In this document: positions 1 through 11,789 of the stretch, piece by piece
How positions within the stretch are numbered: position 1 is the stretch's first letter
Layout: every line of letters starts with the position of its first letter
NCBI RefSeq assembly: GCF_011065405.1
Contig: NZ_CP047056.1
Location: 1,448,747-1,512,746 of the forward strand
DNA from: Succinivibrio dextrinosolvens
Lineage (GTDB): Bacteria > Pseudomonadota > Gammaproteobacteria > Enterobacterales > Succinivibrionaceae
Direction: 5' to 3'
DNA: 64,000 nt
The notes under the pieces: generated by a model
Seen by the model: only the letters and a program-made list of their open reading frames with translations
Database searches by the model: none
What the model was told of the DNA's origin: nothing
Position numbers and translations under genes: made by a program

Positions 1-1005
1 AATGATCTTCCAATCTGTTTTACCTCTCCTGCCAGCACCGCAATCATCAACAGAAACTGTGTGTTTGCCCAGCTCCAGCCAAATGGAATTGGAGAGATTG
101 CAACTGCAAAGCTGACTTCTGCAAGTCCAATATCCATTCAGTCAGATGCTATCGGAGTTAAACAGTCTAACTACGGCGGCAACTGTGAACTCGAAGCCAA
201 CCTTTATATGAAAAATCAGTACCACATAACAGGATGTGTACCAGTTATAGGAAAGAATCAGCCTTGGCCATTATCTTTATCAGTATCTGATCCTGATCAG
301 TGGGCAGTTGACTGGACTGACCAGATCCTAAAGGAAAAAGGAATCAGAGTTAAATCCATAAAAATCGCACGTTCGCCACAAGATGGATACACAACCGTAG
401 GCTCAATTGAATCAAAGCCTATGTCAGAGCTGGTAAAATATATGCTGTACCGTTCAAATAACCTATATGCAGATGCTATCGCAAAAACCGTTGGAGCAGA
501 ATTCTATAAGCTACCTGCGACTTATCCTCGTACTACCAGAGCCTTAAGAGCAGTTCTTCAGAAATATGCCAATATCAATCTAGGAAACACCTACATTGTT
601 GACGGCAACGGATTGTCTCCTCACAACCTGGTAACACCTCACAAAATGCTGGAAATTCTTGAATTCATCAATCTTAACGATGACAAAATCGGTTTTATCA
701 AACTGCTGCCCGTTGCAGACGAATCAGGAACACTGCATTGGAGAGCTTCAACCAAAAATCCTCCTTTAGGAAAGAACGTTACCGCTAAAACCGGTTCACT
801 ACAGAATGTTTCAAATCTCATGGGATTTATGAGAACAAAATCCGGCACTAGAGTTCCATTTGTGTTCTATACAAATTCTCTGTCATACGATCAGAAAACC
901 AGAGATCTGGTTAAATATCACAAGATCGCGTCTCCTCATTTAGGCTATGAACGTTATGTACTAGAGCAGATTTATGATGAGAAAGTTATGGGAAGAGATT
1001 TCTGA
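1..1005 (+). CDS. dacB: D-alanyl-D-alanine carboxypeptidase / PBP4, 5' end missing
   Basis: Periplasmic class C penicillin-binding protein of the PBP4 (DacB) family, which trims or cleaves peptidoglycan peptides. The frame is open from base 1, so the gene starts left of the window; the GTG at 61 is only the first start-like codon. The SxN motif (Ser-Asn-Asn) is encoded at 454-462 and the KTG motif at 787-795 in an AKTGS context. The upstream SxxK active-site segment and signal peptide lie outside the window. The C-terminal half is full length and intact. It is followed by a terminator-like hairpin and the separately placed alaA. Assignment rests on motif spacing and overall likeness to E. coli DacB. 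Confidence 0.88.
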   Translation, partial: NDLPICFTSPASTAIINRNCVFAQLQPNGIGEIATAKLTSASPISIQSDAIGVKQSNYGGNCELEANLYMKNQYHITGCVPVIGKNQPWPLSLSVSDPDQWAVDWTDQILKEKGIRVKSIKIARSPQDGYTTVGSIESKPMSELVKYMLYRSNNLYADAIAKTVGAEFYKLPATYPRTTRALRAVLQKYANINLGNTYIVDGNGLSPHNLVTPHKMLEILEFINLNDDKIGFIKLLPVADESGTLHWRASTKNPPLGKNVTAKTGSLQNVSNLMGFMRTKSGTRVPFVFYTNSLSYDQKTRDLVKYHKIASPHLGYERYVLEQIYDEKVMGRDF

Positions 1006-1024
1006 TCTTACTTATATTATTTTT

Positions 1025-1062
1025 AAGCCCCGTGAGCTTCATGTTCACTAAAAGGGCTTTAT
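1025..1062 (+). terminator. Probable terminator after dacB
   Basis: AAGCCC at 1025-1030 pairs with GGGCTT at 1054-1059, with a second short GTGA/TCAC pairing inside. The trailing T tract is weak, so this is a moderate call. Confidence 0.5.
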
Positions 1063-1117
1063 GTTGTAAAATCAAGTTTACTCAAAACCAATAATAAATA
1101 CGGTGTAAAAACTTAAT

Positions 1118-2329
1118 ATGAAATTACTACAAAAATCTCACAAACTTGATAATGTTTGTTATGACATCCGAGGAAAAATCCATCAAGAAGCTTTAAGAAT
1201 GGAAGAAGAAGGACAGAGAATCCTCAAATTAAACATCGGTAACACCGCGCCATTTGGTTTTGAGGCGCCAGAAGAAGTAGTCCGTGATGTAATCAGAAAT
1301 ATTCCAAACTCTCAGGGCTACTGCGAATCAAACGGAATTTTCTCTGCCCGTAAGGCTATTGCTCAGTACTATCAGCAGAAAGGACTGAAAAACGTTGATG
1401 CTGATGATATCTTTATTGGAAATGGCGCATCAGAGCTTATCACCATGACCATGAACGCACTGTTAAACAATGGTGACGAGGTGTTAGTTCCTGCCCCAGA
1501 TTATCCTCTATGGACTGCAGCAATCAATCTTGCCGGAGGTAAGGCTGTTCACTACATGTGTGATGAACAGGCTAATTGGTATCCAGATCTTGAAGATATG
1601 AAAAAGAAATTAAGCTCAAGAACTGTAGGTATCGTTCTAATCAACCCAAATAACCCAACCGGTGCAGTTTACCCTACTCCAATTCTTCAGGAAATTGTTG
1701 AGTTTGCAAGACAGAATGATTTAGTTATTTTTGCTGACGAAATCTACGACAAGATCTTATATGATGATGTTGCCCACAGAAGTATCTGCACCCTTGCAGA
1801 TGACGTTACAATTGTAACATTCAATGGTCTTTCAAAGGTATACCGTGCCTGTGGTTTCAGAATGGGCTGGATTCTGATTACTGGTCCAGAGAAGAGAAAT
1901 AAGGGCTTCCTGGATGGAATTAAGATCATGATGGCAATGAGACTATGTGCCAACGTTCCTCTGCAGCATGCCATTCAGACCGCTTTAGGTGGCTATCAGA
2001 GTATCAATGAGCTGATTATTCCAGGCGGACGTCTATATCAGCAGAGAGCAGCAATGTATGAGAGACTGAACTCCATTGATGGAATTTCAGTTGTAAAACC
2101 TCACGGTGCACTATACATGTTCCCTAAGATTGACAAGAAGTTCAATATTAAAGATGATCAGAAATTCGCTATGGATCTGCTACGTCAGGAAAAAATGCTG
2201 ATTGTTCAGGGTACAGGATTCAACTGGCCAGAGCCAAACCATTTCAGAATGGTATTCCTGCCTTCAATTGACATCATTAATGATGCCTGTGATCGACTTG
2301 AACATTTCTTAAAGACATATCGTCAATAA
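1118..2329 (+). CDS. alaA: Alanine aminotransferase AlaA
   Basis: PLP-dependent class I aminotransferase converting pyruvate and glutamate to alanine and 2-oxoglutarate in the cytoplasm. At 403 aa it is within two residues of E. coli AlaA and resembles it along its whole length. The PLP-binding lysine is K240 in FNGLSKVYR. The substrate-site segments NPNNPTGAVY and DEIYDKILYDD are present. It stands alone between dacB and a DUF4357 gene, with a strong terminator behind it, so it is probably monocistronic. No regulatory site is obvious upstream. Function is assigned from close similarity; other small transaminase activities cannot be excluded. Confidence 0.95.
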   Translation: MKLLQKSHKLDNVCYDIRGKIHQEALRMEEEGQRILKLNIGNTAPFGFEAPEEVVRDVIRNIPNSQGYCESNGIFSARKAIAQYYQQKGLKNVDADDIFIGNGASELITMTMNALLNNGDEVLVPAPDYPLWTAAINLAGGKAVHYMCDEQANWYPDLEDMKKKLSSRTVGIVLINPNNPTGAVYPTPILQEIVEFARQNDLVIFADEIYDKILYDDVAHRSICTLADDVTIVTFNGLSKVYRACGFRMGWILITGPEKRNKGFLDGIKIMMAMRLCANVPLQHAIQTALGGYQSINELIIPGGRLYQQRAAMYERLNSIDGISVVKPHGALYMFPKIDKKFNIKDDQKFAMDLLRQEKMLIVQGTGFNWPEPNHFRMVFLPSIDIINDACDRLEHFLKTYRQ

Positions 2330-2355
2330 GCTACGAAAAATCACATTATTAACAG

Positions 2356-2382
2356 AAGGGACTGCCTATGCAGTCCCTTTTC
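2356..2382 (+). terminator. Rho-independent terminator after alaA
   Basis: Ten-base-pair perfect stem (AAGGGACTGC / GCAGTCCCTT) with a CTAT loop, ending in a T run. Confidence 0.92.
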
Positions 2383-2429
2383 TATGATAAAATTGTCATA
2401 AATAACGTAATAATAATCAGCATCTATTT

Positions 2430-2921
2430 ATGGCAGAAAAAGAAGTAAGTTTTATAACAGATCTTCAGGGCAAGAAAACACACGCTATTTTGCCTATCAA
2501 CGTATATAACCAGCTGATTGCCCTGCGTGAGCTTGTAAAAAACACCGCACCTTTGGGAGCTCACGAAATTTATACATTCAGTATCAGAAACATAAGTGCC
2601 AAAGGATACCCTGAAGGGACACGAAGCAAACCTCATTTTGTGGTATTAAAAGGTTCTCAGGCAGTTCTACAGCCAGTCGAATCAGTACCACAGAATATCA
2701 GCAATATAAGAGAAGCTTTGCTTTCTGACGGGACATTGGAATTAGATCCTGTAAATAACTGTTTTATTTTTGCAAAAGATCTCAAGTTCAAAAGTGCAAG
2801 TGCCGCTGCTGCAATAGTTGCAGGCAACGTAAGAAACGGACTTGATGTATGGTTAAACAGAGAAGGATTCACCTTAAAGGAATCTGGTTACGGACTAAAG
2901 AAAAACAAGCGTGCTAAATAA
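2430..2921 (+). CDS. DUF4357 protein with a Phd/YefM-like N-terminus
   Basis: Small cytoplasmic protein of 163 aa. Residues about 55-155 look like the DUF4357 domain: an SAKGYPEG segment, a VVLKGSQA strand, then SASAAAAIV and NGLDVWLN near the end. DUF4357 often ends restriction-type or GIY-YIG proteins, but here it stands without a nuclease domain. Residues 6-40 (FITDLQGKKTHAILPINVYNQL) resemble the opening of Phd/YefM-like antitoxin-type small proteins; this is a weak, short resemblance. The next gene begins 16 bases downstream, so the two may be co-transcribed. No toxin partner is adjacent. The biochemical role is unknown. Confidence 0.6.
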   Translation: MAEKEVSFITDLQGKKTHAILPINVYNQLIALRELVKNTAPLGAHEIYTFSIRNISAKGYPEGTRSKPHFVVLKGSQAVLQPVESVPQNISNIREALLSDGTLELDPVNNCFIFAKDLKFKSASAAAAIVAGNVRNGLDVWLNREGFTLKESGYGLKKNKRAK

Positions 2922-2937
2922 GAATTGAGAGGTCATT

Positions 2938-4401
2938 ATGTCATTTGAAAAGAAAGAAAGCAGAAAAACTTCTGCAAGTTATAAAAACAAAAATAAAACT
3001 GTAGCACACTCAAATAATCAAAAGGATAATCAGACCGAATTCAAAAAGGACAGAAAATTCTCAGGCAGGAAGGATTTTGCAAGAAACAGCGATAACAAGA
3101 GAGCCTCCTTCAAACCAAGAAATACAGATAAAACAAGATTCAGAGAAGAAAGTAGACTTGCTGATACTCAGGCACATACAGAACATGTAAAACGCAAAGG
3201 TTTTTCCGAATTCCAGTTAAGACTTGTAACCTCAATTCTTGAGGATGTACTTGTAATGCACAACTCTCTGGATAGAGCCTATGCGTTCTGGTTTAACAAG
3301 GTAAAGATTGATCCTGTCGAACAGGGATTCCTGATTAAACAGATTAACTTTATGTTCTCAAGACTATCTTTATTTGCCTTTGTGTCTAATTTAAAGAGAC
3401 CTTCCGATTTTGAACGACATGTTGGCAGACTTACCTTTGCCTACTGTGCATACAAAGACTGGCCGCTTCCTGAACTTGAGGGGGAAGAGGGATTTGATCG
3501 AAGAGGTTTAAAAAAACGTATCGCAGAAGCTAAAGACGATCCTTTATACAATGATGGCTGTCCTCTGTGGTTACAAGAACTTGGCTACTCTGAATTAAAA
3601 GCTAAATGGGATGAAGAACGTAAAGCTTTGGGTGGTGAATCTCATCGCTACATCAGAACCAACACTATCAAGGGAACTCGTGATGAGCTTGCTCATAAAC
3701 TGACAGAAGAAGGTGTTGTTACAAAATCTGTAGCAGGAGTACCTCTTGCTTTGGAAGTGACCTCAAATTCTGCACTATTCAGAACCAAGTCCTTTAAGGA
3801 AGGTTTATTCGAGCAGCAGGATGCCGGTTCTCAGGTGATTGGACAGTTTGTCGATGCCAAGAGTGGAGAAAGGGTTATTGATGCCTGCGCAGGCTCAGGA
3901 GGTAAAACTCTCCAGCTTGCAGCATCCATGGAAGGTAAAGGTGTTATCGTTGCCATGGACACCGAAGGATGGAAACTTGAGGATCTGAAAAAGAGAGCAA
4001 AGAGAGCTGGAGCCTTTAATATTGAACCAAGACTGATTGATTCAACTAAAGTTATCAAAAGAATGACCGAATCCGCAGATAAGGTACTGATTGATGCGCC
4101 TTGTTCAGGAACAGGTGTAATCAGAAGAATGCCTGATTCAAAGTGGAGAGATGGTCGCGAACACTTAAAAGAGCTAAGAGAAATACAGGCAGATATCCTT
4201 GAACGATATAGCAAAATGGCTAAAGTCGGTGGATTCGTAGTTTATTCAACCTGTTCAATTCTGCCATCAGAAAATGAAAAGCAGATCGAAAAGTTCCTTG
4301 AAAACAATCAGGGTAAATTTGAACTTGTAGAAGATAAACACATTATGCCATCATCAGGATTTGATGGTTTCTACATGGCAAAATTAAAGAGAATCGGTTA
4401 A
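2938..4401 (+). CDS. RsmB/NOP2-family rRNA cytosine-5 methyltransferase
   Basis: SAM-dependent RNA m5C methyltransferase of the RsmB/RsmF/NOP2 class, 487 aa. The SAM-binding motif DACAGSGGKT lies near residue 315. The two cysteines of the mechanism are in APCSGTG near residue 389 and STCSI near residue 439. Residues 1-70 are a lysine/arginine/asparagine-rich disordered tail, which could bind RNA and is longer than usual. A GAGAGG ribosome-binding site precedes the ATG at 2938. The next feature is a convergent terminator pair shared with deaD. Which rRNA base it modifies cannot be told from sequence; the domain order is not classic RsmB, which carries a NusB domain. Confidence 0.85.
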   Translation: MSFEKKESRKTSASYKNKNKTVAHSNNQKDNQTEFKKDRKFSGRKDFARNSDNKRASFKPRNTDKTRFREESRLADTQAHTEHVKRKGFSEFQLRLVTSILEDVLVMHNSLDRAYAFWFNKVKIDPVEQGFLIKQINFMFSRLSLFAFVSNLKRPSDFERHVGRLTFAYCAYKDWPLPELEGEEGFDRRGLKKRIAEAKDDPLYNDGCPLWLQELGYSELKAKWDEERKALGGESHRYIRTNTIKGTRDELAHKLTEEGVVTKSVAGVPLALEVTSNSALFRTKSFKEGLFEQQDAGSQVIGQFVDAKSGERVIDACAGSGGKTLQLAASMEGKGVIVAMDTEGWKLEDLKKRAKRAGAFNIEPRLIDSTKVIKRMTESADKVLIDAPCSGTGVIRRMPDSKWRDGREHLKELREIQADILERYSKMAKVGGFVVYSTCSILPSENEKQIEKFLENNQGKFELVEDKHIMPSSGFDGFYMAKLKRIG

Positions 4402-4405
4402 CAAA

Positions 4406-4458
4406 AAAGGCCTTACGGCCTTTTCCAAGTTCAAAAATCCCACTGTATTAGTGGGATT
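4406..4458. terminator. Back-to-back terminators between the methyltransferase and deaD
   Basis: Two adjacent hairpins. AAGGCC-TTAC-GGCCTT with flanking A and T runs (4406-4424) can end transcription from the left. AATCCCACT / AGTGGGATT (4436-4458), with five A residues on its left (4433-4437) that read as U on the minus strand, serves deaD. Confidence 0.9.
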
Positions 4459-4479
4459 ATTTATGTCTTATATCAGATT

Positions 4480-6465
4480 TTAAAAGCCTTCTCTTCTTCC
4501 TGAGAATGAAGATCTGAATCCTGATTTAGAGCCTTTATCGCCTCTCTTAAATCGACCTCTGTCTGAGCCGAAATCAAGACGTTCTCTTCTATCAGAACGG
4601 GATCTTCTTGAACTTCCTTCAAATTTTTTGAAATCTCTTCCAGAATGCTGTCCCTGACGATCAAATTTTTCTTCACCAAAGCGACCTCCCTTTCTGTTTC
4701 TATCTCTGCCACCACGGGAACGAGGAGGTTCTGCAGTATATAAACGCAGATCTAAAGGTCTACCACAAACTCTTGCCTGAGCAAGGATATGCATGGTGTC
4801 CTTTGGCATACCGTCTGGAAGATCTACTGTGGTAAAAGTATCGAAAATGGAGATCTCACCAATAAACTTAGACTCGATATTACCTTCATTAGCGATAGCA
4901 CCAACGATCTGACCAGGTTTTACGCCATCCTTTCTTCCAACAGCAACTCTGAAACGAACCATTGCCATCTCAGGATACTCACGTAATGGAGCGGCTTCAG
5001 CTGATGGAAGACCTCTTCTCTGACCTCTTTCTGAATAATTGTCATCGTCAAAGGTTCTCATACGAGGCTCTGGCTTAGAATCATCTAAAAGTAGAGTGCC
5101 ATCCTTCTGAACCATCTTTGCTAAGGCTGCACACAGGGTTTCAACCTCAATTGAGTCATCTGACAGAAGTTCTGAGATAACCTCTTCATACATTTCAAGA
5201 TTGCCCTCGGCAATGGTTTCCATAACCTGATTTTTGAAGTTCTCAAGACGAGCTTTGTTAACATCGGCAACAGAAGGCATCTGCATAGGTTCAATCTTCT
5301 GACCGGTTACTCTTTCAATCAAGCGAAGAGCTCTTCTCTCTCGAGGTGATACAAACAGAATTGCCTCACCAGTTCTGCCGGCACGTCCTGTTCTGCCGAT
5401 ACGGTGAACATATGACTCGGCATCATAAGGAATATCGTAGTTAAATACGTGAGTGATTCTATCGACATCCAGACCACGGGCTGCAACATCCGTTGCAATA
5501 ATGATATCAAGTTGACCAGCCTTCAGTCTGTCGATAATCTTCTCACGTTGACGCTGAGGAATATCACCATGTAAAGCAGCACAGGCAAGACCACGGGCCA
5601 TAAGCTTATTAGAAACATCTTCAGCATCAGTTTTGGTTCTAACGAACACAATTACTGCGTCGTAGTTCTCAACCTCCAGAATACGAGTCATTGCATCAAT
5701 TTTATGAGCTCCTGATGCAATCCAGTATCGCTGATGAACGGTTGTTGCTGTTGTAGTCTTAGACTCAATTCTCACATCAACAGGATCTGTTAGATGATTC
5801 TTGGCAATCTTAGCGATAACAGGAGGCATGGTTGCTGAGAAAAGTACAGTCTGTCTTGAATCAGGTGTATTGCTCAAAATCCAGTCCACGTCATCAATAA
5901 AGCCCATTCTAAGCATCTCATCAGCTTCATCAATAACCATAAATGAAAGATTGGACAGATCTACCTTGCCGCGCTCAATCAGATCGATAAGACGACCAGG
6001 TGTTGCAACAACAACCTGAGCTCCGTGTCTTAATGTTCTGATCTGATTCTCGTATGAGGCACCACCATAAATAGGTGCAACTCTAAAATCCTTAATATAC
6101 TTTGAAAAACTCTGGCATGCTTCAGCAGACTGAATTGCAAGTTCACGAGTAGGCTCAAGAATTAAGGCCTGAATGCAGTTTCTTTTGCAGTCTATTCTAG
6201 AAAGAATTGGCAGTGAGAAAGCTGCTGTTTTGCCGGTACCGGTCTGAGCCTGACCAATCATATCTTTTCCAGATAGAACAACAGGAATTGATCTTTCCTG
6301 AATTGGGGTTGGAGATTCAAAACCAAGGTCGTGAACAGCGTGAAGTACTTCTTTACTTAAGCCTAAATCGTCAAATGTAACGATTGCCTCTTCAGACTGT
6401 GAAACCAATAAACTCTCGTCGCCGCCAACGGTGGTAGCGATATTTTTTTCAATTAACTCTGACAT
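4480..6465 (-). CDS. deaD: DEAD-box ATP-dependent RNA helicase DeaD/CsdA
   Basis: Cold-shock and ribosome-assembly RNA helicase of 661 aa. Motifs in order: Q motif around 50-57, Walker A AQTGTGKT at 73-80, PTRELA at 105-110, TPGR at 155-158, DEAD at 179-182, SAT at 210-212 and HRIGRTGR near 358. A DbpA-type RNA-binding domain occupies roughly 500-575, and a basic Arg/Gly-rich tail runs from about 580 to the end. This is the full CsdA layout. The promoter side is a 550-bp gap shared with leuA. A TATAAT match on the minus strand near 6622-6627 would give a leader of about 150 nt, as expected for cold-shock genes, but this is inferred. Confidence 0.95.
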   Translation of the reverse strand: MSELIEKNIATTVGGDESLLVSQSEEAIVTFDDLGLSKEVLHAVHDLGFESPTPIQERSIPVVLSGKDMIGQAQTGTGKTAAFSLPILSRIDCKRNCIQALILEPTRELAIQSAEACQSFSKYIKDFRVAPIYGGASYENQIRTLRHGAQVVVATPGRLIDLIERGKVDLSNLSFMVIDEADEMLRMGFIDDVDWILSNTPDSRQTVLFSATMPPVIAKIAKNHLTDPVDVRIESKTTTATTVHQRYWIASGAHKIDAMTRILEVENYDAVIVFVRTKTDAEDVSNKLMARGLACAALHGDIPQRQREKIIDRLKAGQLDIIIATDVAARGLDVDRITHVFNYDIPYDAESYVHRIGRTGRAGRTGEAILFVSPRERRALRLIERVTGQKIEPMQMPSVADVNKARLENFKNQVMETIAEGNLEMYEEVISELLSDDSIEVETLCAALAKMVQKDGTLLLDDSKPEPRMRTFDDDNYSERGQRRGLPSAEAAPLREYPEMAMVRFRVAVGRKDGVKPGQIVGAIANEGNIESKFIGEISIFDTFTTVDLPDGMPKDTMHILAQARVCGRPLDLRLYTAEPPRSRGGRDRNRKGGRFGEEKFDRQGQHSGRDFKKFEGSSRRSRSDRRERLDFGSDRGRFKRGDKGSKSGFRSSFSGRREGF

Positions 6466-6916
6466 TTTTGCTCCGAAAAAAGAGGAGCGTCCCTTCTTAA
6501 CGATAATATGATCTATATGACCTATAGATTAACTAATCTGAAAATACTATACAGACACACATAAATGAGCCAAAAACCCGCGGCTCAAGAAAAGAAAAAT
6601 AGACACGCCTCAAAACTAATTGTGCAATTATACTTAAATTGTGACCAATGTTGCAATATTTTATTTAGTTAATTATACAATAACTCTTTTACATATTGAT
6701 TTATAAGCTAAACTTCCATTAGCTTCTTTCACTACAAAAAGCATATTTTTTGCAAATATTTTTCTCTGCGTCACATTTATCAGTTTTTTACAAAATAACC
6801 TGTTTTTGCAATATTAATGCTGCACTAAAATATTACATATTTAGCACTAATTGTATTATTTTAATTAGTAATTTCAATGAGTTGAATTTTTATTAAATAT
6901 ATTTTTGTATTTTTTA

Positions 6917-6944
6917 TTGAATTGCAATTCTCTAGTGTTATGAT
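6917..6944 (+). promoter_or_regulatory. leuA sigma-70 promoter overlapped by a palindrome
   Basis: TTGAAT (6917-6922), a 16-bp spacer, then TATGAT (6939-6944). The perfect 12-bp palindrome GAATTGCAATTC covers 6919-6930, from within the -35 into the spacer, the placement expected for a repressor or Lrp-like operator. Confidence 0.7.
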
Positions 6945-6976
6945 GTCAAAAATAAAATACACTGTTTAATTTATTT

Positions 6977-7004
6977 TTTTGCAAAACAAACGAATTTTGC
7001 AAAA
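6977..7004 (+). promoter_or_regulatory. Paired TTTTGCAAAA palindromes before leuA
   Basis: Two identical 10-bp palindromes at 6977-6986 and 6995-7004, 18 bp centre to centre, sit in the leuA leader just before the AAGGAA ribosome-binding site. They could be a dimeric operator, or a leader hairpin that occludes the start. Confidence 0.55.
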
Positions 7005-7018
7005 TAAGGAACGGTAAT

Positions 7019-9684
<2,666 letters not shown>

Positions 9685-9722
9685 GCTTTCATAAGATTAT
9701 TAGAACACATAGGTTTTTTAAA

Positions 9723-11126
9723 ATGGGAAAAACACTTTATCAGAAGGTTTATGACAGCCATATTGTCTTTGAACAGGAAGGCGAGTTACCAACCCTATAT
9801 ATAGACAGACAGCTTGTACATGAAGTTACCTCTCCTCAGGCATTCTCAGGAATAGAGAATTCAGGAAGAAAACTTCACAGACCAGATTTACATCTGGCAA
9901 CCATGGATCATGATATCTCCACTAGGGAACAGACAATTGAAGCATGCTCTCCAATGGCTCAGGAACAGATTCGTGCATTAATGAGAAACACAGAGAAGTT
10001 TGGAGTTAAGTTCTTTGGCTTTGGCGATGATAACCAGGGAGTTGTTCATATCATTGGACCTCAGACCGGTTTTACGCTACCTGGTACTACCCTGGTATGC
10101 GGAGATTCTCATACAGCAACACACGGTGCATTCGGAGCCTTGGCATTTGGAATCGGTACCTCAGAAGTTGAGCATGTAATGGCAACACAGACCTTGAAAC
10201 AGGGACGTCTTAAGACGATGAAGATCAACTGCAGAGGCTCTCTCAAAAAAGGAGTTTATGCAAAGGATCTGATCCTGGCTATCATTGCAAAGCTTACCAC
10301 AGCAGGTGGAACCGGATATGCAGTGGAATTCTGTGGTGAAGCGGTAAGAGCTTTATCTATGGAAGGAAGAATGACACTATCCAACATGGCTATTGAATTT
10401 GGAGCAAAGGCTGGCATGATTGCACCAGATGAAACCACCTTTGAGTACCTGAAGGGAAGAATGTTCTCTCCTAAGGGAGAAGAATTCGATAAGGCCGTTG
10501 AATACTGGAGGACCTTAAAATCAGACGATGATGCTGTTTTTGATAAGGAAGTAACCATAGAAGCTTCTGAGCTTGAACCTTTCGTAACCTGGGGAACAAA
10601 TCCAGGACAGGGAGCACCAATCACCTCCACAGTCCCTTCTCCTTCAGATTACACCGATCAGGTTGTAGCAAAATCCTGCTCAGATGCGCTTGATTATATC
10701 GGACTTAAAAGTGGCGATAAACTCATTGGAACACCAGTTGATTATGTCTTCATTGGCTCATGTACAAACGGAAGATTAGAAGATTTCAGAGAAGCTGCTA
10801 AGGTTCTGAAAGGGCATAAGATTGCTAAAAACATTCAGCTGGCAATAGCAGTTCCAGGTTCAGGATGGGTAAAACGACAGGCCGAAGCAGAAGGTCTAGA
10901 TAAAATCTTTATTGAGGCAGGTTTTGAGTGGAGACAACCAGGCTGTTCAATGTGTCTTGCCATGAATGATGATAAGGCTCCTTCAGGCATTCGTGTTGCC
11001 TCAACATCAAACCGAAACTTCGTTGGAAGACAGGGAAAAGGCTCAAAGACTCATCTTATGAGTCCTGCAACTGCTGCAGCCTGTGCTATTAAAGGCGCCC
11101 TTGCTGATGTAAGAGAATTTATCTAG
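9723..11126 (+). CDS. leuC: 3-isopropylmalate dehydratase large subunit
   Basis: Aconitase-family large subunit that isomerises 2- to 3-isopropylmalate together with LeuD. The three cluster cysteines for the [4Fe-4S] centre are C347 in GSCTNGR and the pair in GCSMC near 407 and 410, positions equal to those in E. coli. The 467-aa length is typical. It starts 38 bases after leuB and its TAG stop runs into the GGAGG of leuD. Confidence 0.97.
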   Translation: MGKTLYQKVYDSHIVFEQEGELPTLYIDRQLVHEVTSPQAFSGIENSGRKLHRPDLHLATMDHDISTREQTIEACSPMAQEQIRALMRNTEKFGVKFFGFGDDNQGVVHIIGPQTGFTLPGTTLVCGDSHTATHGAFGALAFGIGTSEVEHVMATQTLKQGRLKTMKINCRGSLKKGVYAKDLILAIIAKLTTAGGTGYAVEFCGEAVRALSMEGRMTLSNMAIEFGAKAGMIAPDETTFEYLKGRMFSPKGEEFDKAVEYWRTLKSDDDAVFDKEVTIEASELEPFVTWGTNPGQGAPITSTVPSPSDYTDQVVAKSCSDALDYIGLKSGDKLIGTPVDYVFIGSCTNGRLEDFREAAKVLKGHKIAKNIQLAIAVPGSGWVKRQAEAEGLDKIFIEAGFEWRQPGCSMCLAMNDDKAPSGIRVASTSNRNFVGRQGKGSKTHLMSPATAAACAIKGALADVREFI

Positions 11127-11135
11127 GAGGAAAAT

Positions 11136-11750
11136 ATGCAGAAATTTACAGTTCATACAGGTGTTGCAGTTCCACTAGACTCAGCAAACATTGATACAGA
11201 CCAGATTATTCCTAAGCAGTTTCTGCTTGCAGTAGACAGAAATGGTTTCGGAGCACATCTGTTTCATGACTGGCGCTATCTTGATGATGAGGAAAAACAG
11301 CCAAATCCAGAATTTAATCTGAATAAACCTGAATTCAAAGGAGCAAGTATTCTGGTAGCAAGAGACAATTTTGGAAATGGCTCTTCAAGAGAACATGCTC
11401 CATGGGCTTTGATGGGTTATGGTTTTAGAGCTGTTATCGCCCCTTCATTTGCAGATATTTTCTACAACAACTCACTTGGAAATGGTCTTCTGCCATTAAA
11501 ACTGACAGCGCAGGAAGTTGATGAGATATTCAAGGTACTGCAAAAGAAACCTGGTACAGAAATAACCATCTCTCTTGAGGATATGACAGTCAAATGCGGA
11601 GAGCTTAATTTTAAATTTGAGTTGGATCCTTTCCGCAGACACTGCATGCTTGAGGGCTTAGATGCAATTTCATTAACCCTGCAGCATGAAAAGGAAATCA
11701 GTGATTACGAGTCCAGAATGCCAGAGTGGATGGCTCACGGGACAAAATAA
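11136..11750 (+). CDS. leuD: 3-isopropylmalate dehydratase small subunit
   Basis: Swivelling small subunit of isopropylmalate isomerase, 204 aa. The conserved [12 protein letters not shown] opening and the [15 protein letters not shown] segment that closes the active site are present. A strong GGAGG site sits 6 bases upstream of the ATG. It ends the leu operon and is followed by a terminator. Confidence 0.97.
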   Translation: MQKFTVHTGVAVPLDSANIDTDQIIPKQFLLAVDRNGFGAHLFHDWRYLDDEEKQPNPEFNLNKPEFKGASILVARDNFGNGSSREHAPWALMGYGFRAVIAPSFADIFYNNSLGNGLLPLKLTAQEVDEIFKVLQKKPGTEITISLEDMTVKCGELNFKFELDPFRRHCMLEGLDAISLTLQHEKEISDYESRMPEWMAHGTK

Positions 11751-11761
11751 ACATATCTAAT

Positions 11762-11787
11762 ATTCAGCACCAAATCTGGTGCTGAAT
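11762..11787. terminator. Shared terminator between leuD and the TSUP gene
   Basis: Perfect 10-bp stem ATTCAGCACC / GGTGCTGAAT with a 6-nt loop. It lies between the two convergent stops and can serve both strands; the T tract is short on each side. Confidence 0.8.
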
Positions 11788-11789
11788 TT

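Larger units (their letters stand above)
6466..7018. promoter_or_regulatory. Divergent deaD-leuA control region
   Basis: A 553-bp AT-rich gap without a credible gene. On the deaD side there is a short GC-rich hairpin (GAGCC/GGCTC, 6567-6586) and a possible minus-strand -10 (6622-6627). TGCAA-containing words recur across it (near 6620, 6653, 6750 and 6805), and two tight palindromic sites lie close to leuA. I see no leucine-rich leader peptide, so leuL-type attenuation is not supported. Confidence 0.6.

Noticed and set aside
4473-4715. 80-codon minus-strand frame inside deaD, and many similar frames inside other genes
   Set aside because: They lie wholly in other frames of well-supported genes, lack ribosome-binding sites and have shadow-like composition.
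6466-7018. Leucine leader peptide or attenuator before leuA
   Set aside because: No short frame with consecutive leucine codons and no terminator/antiterminator pair is visible between the promoter and leuA.
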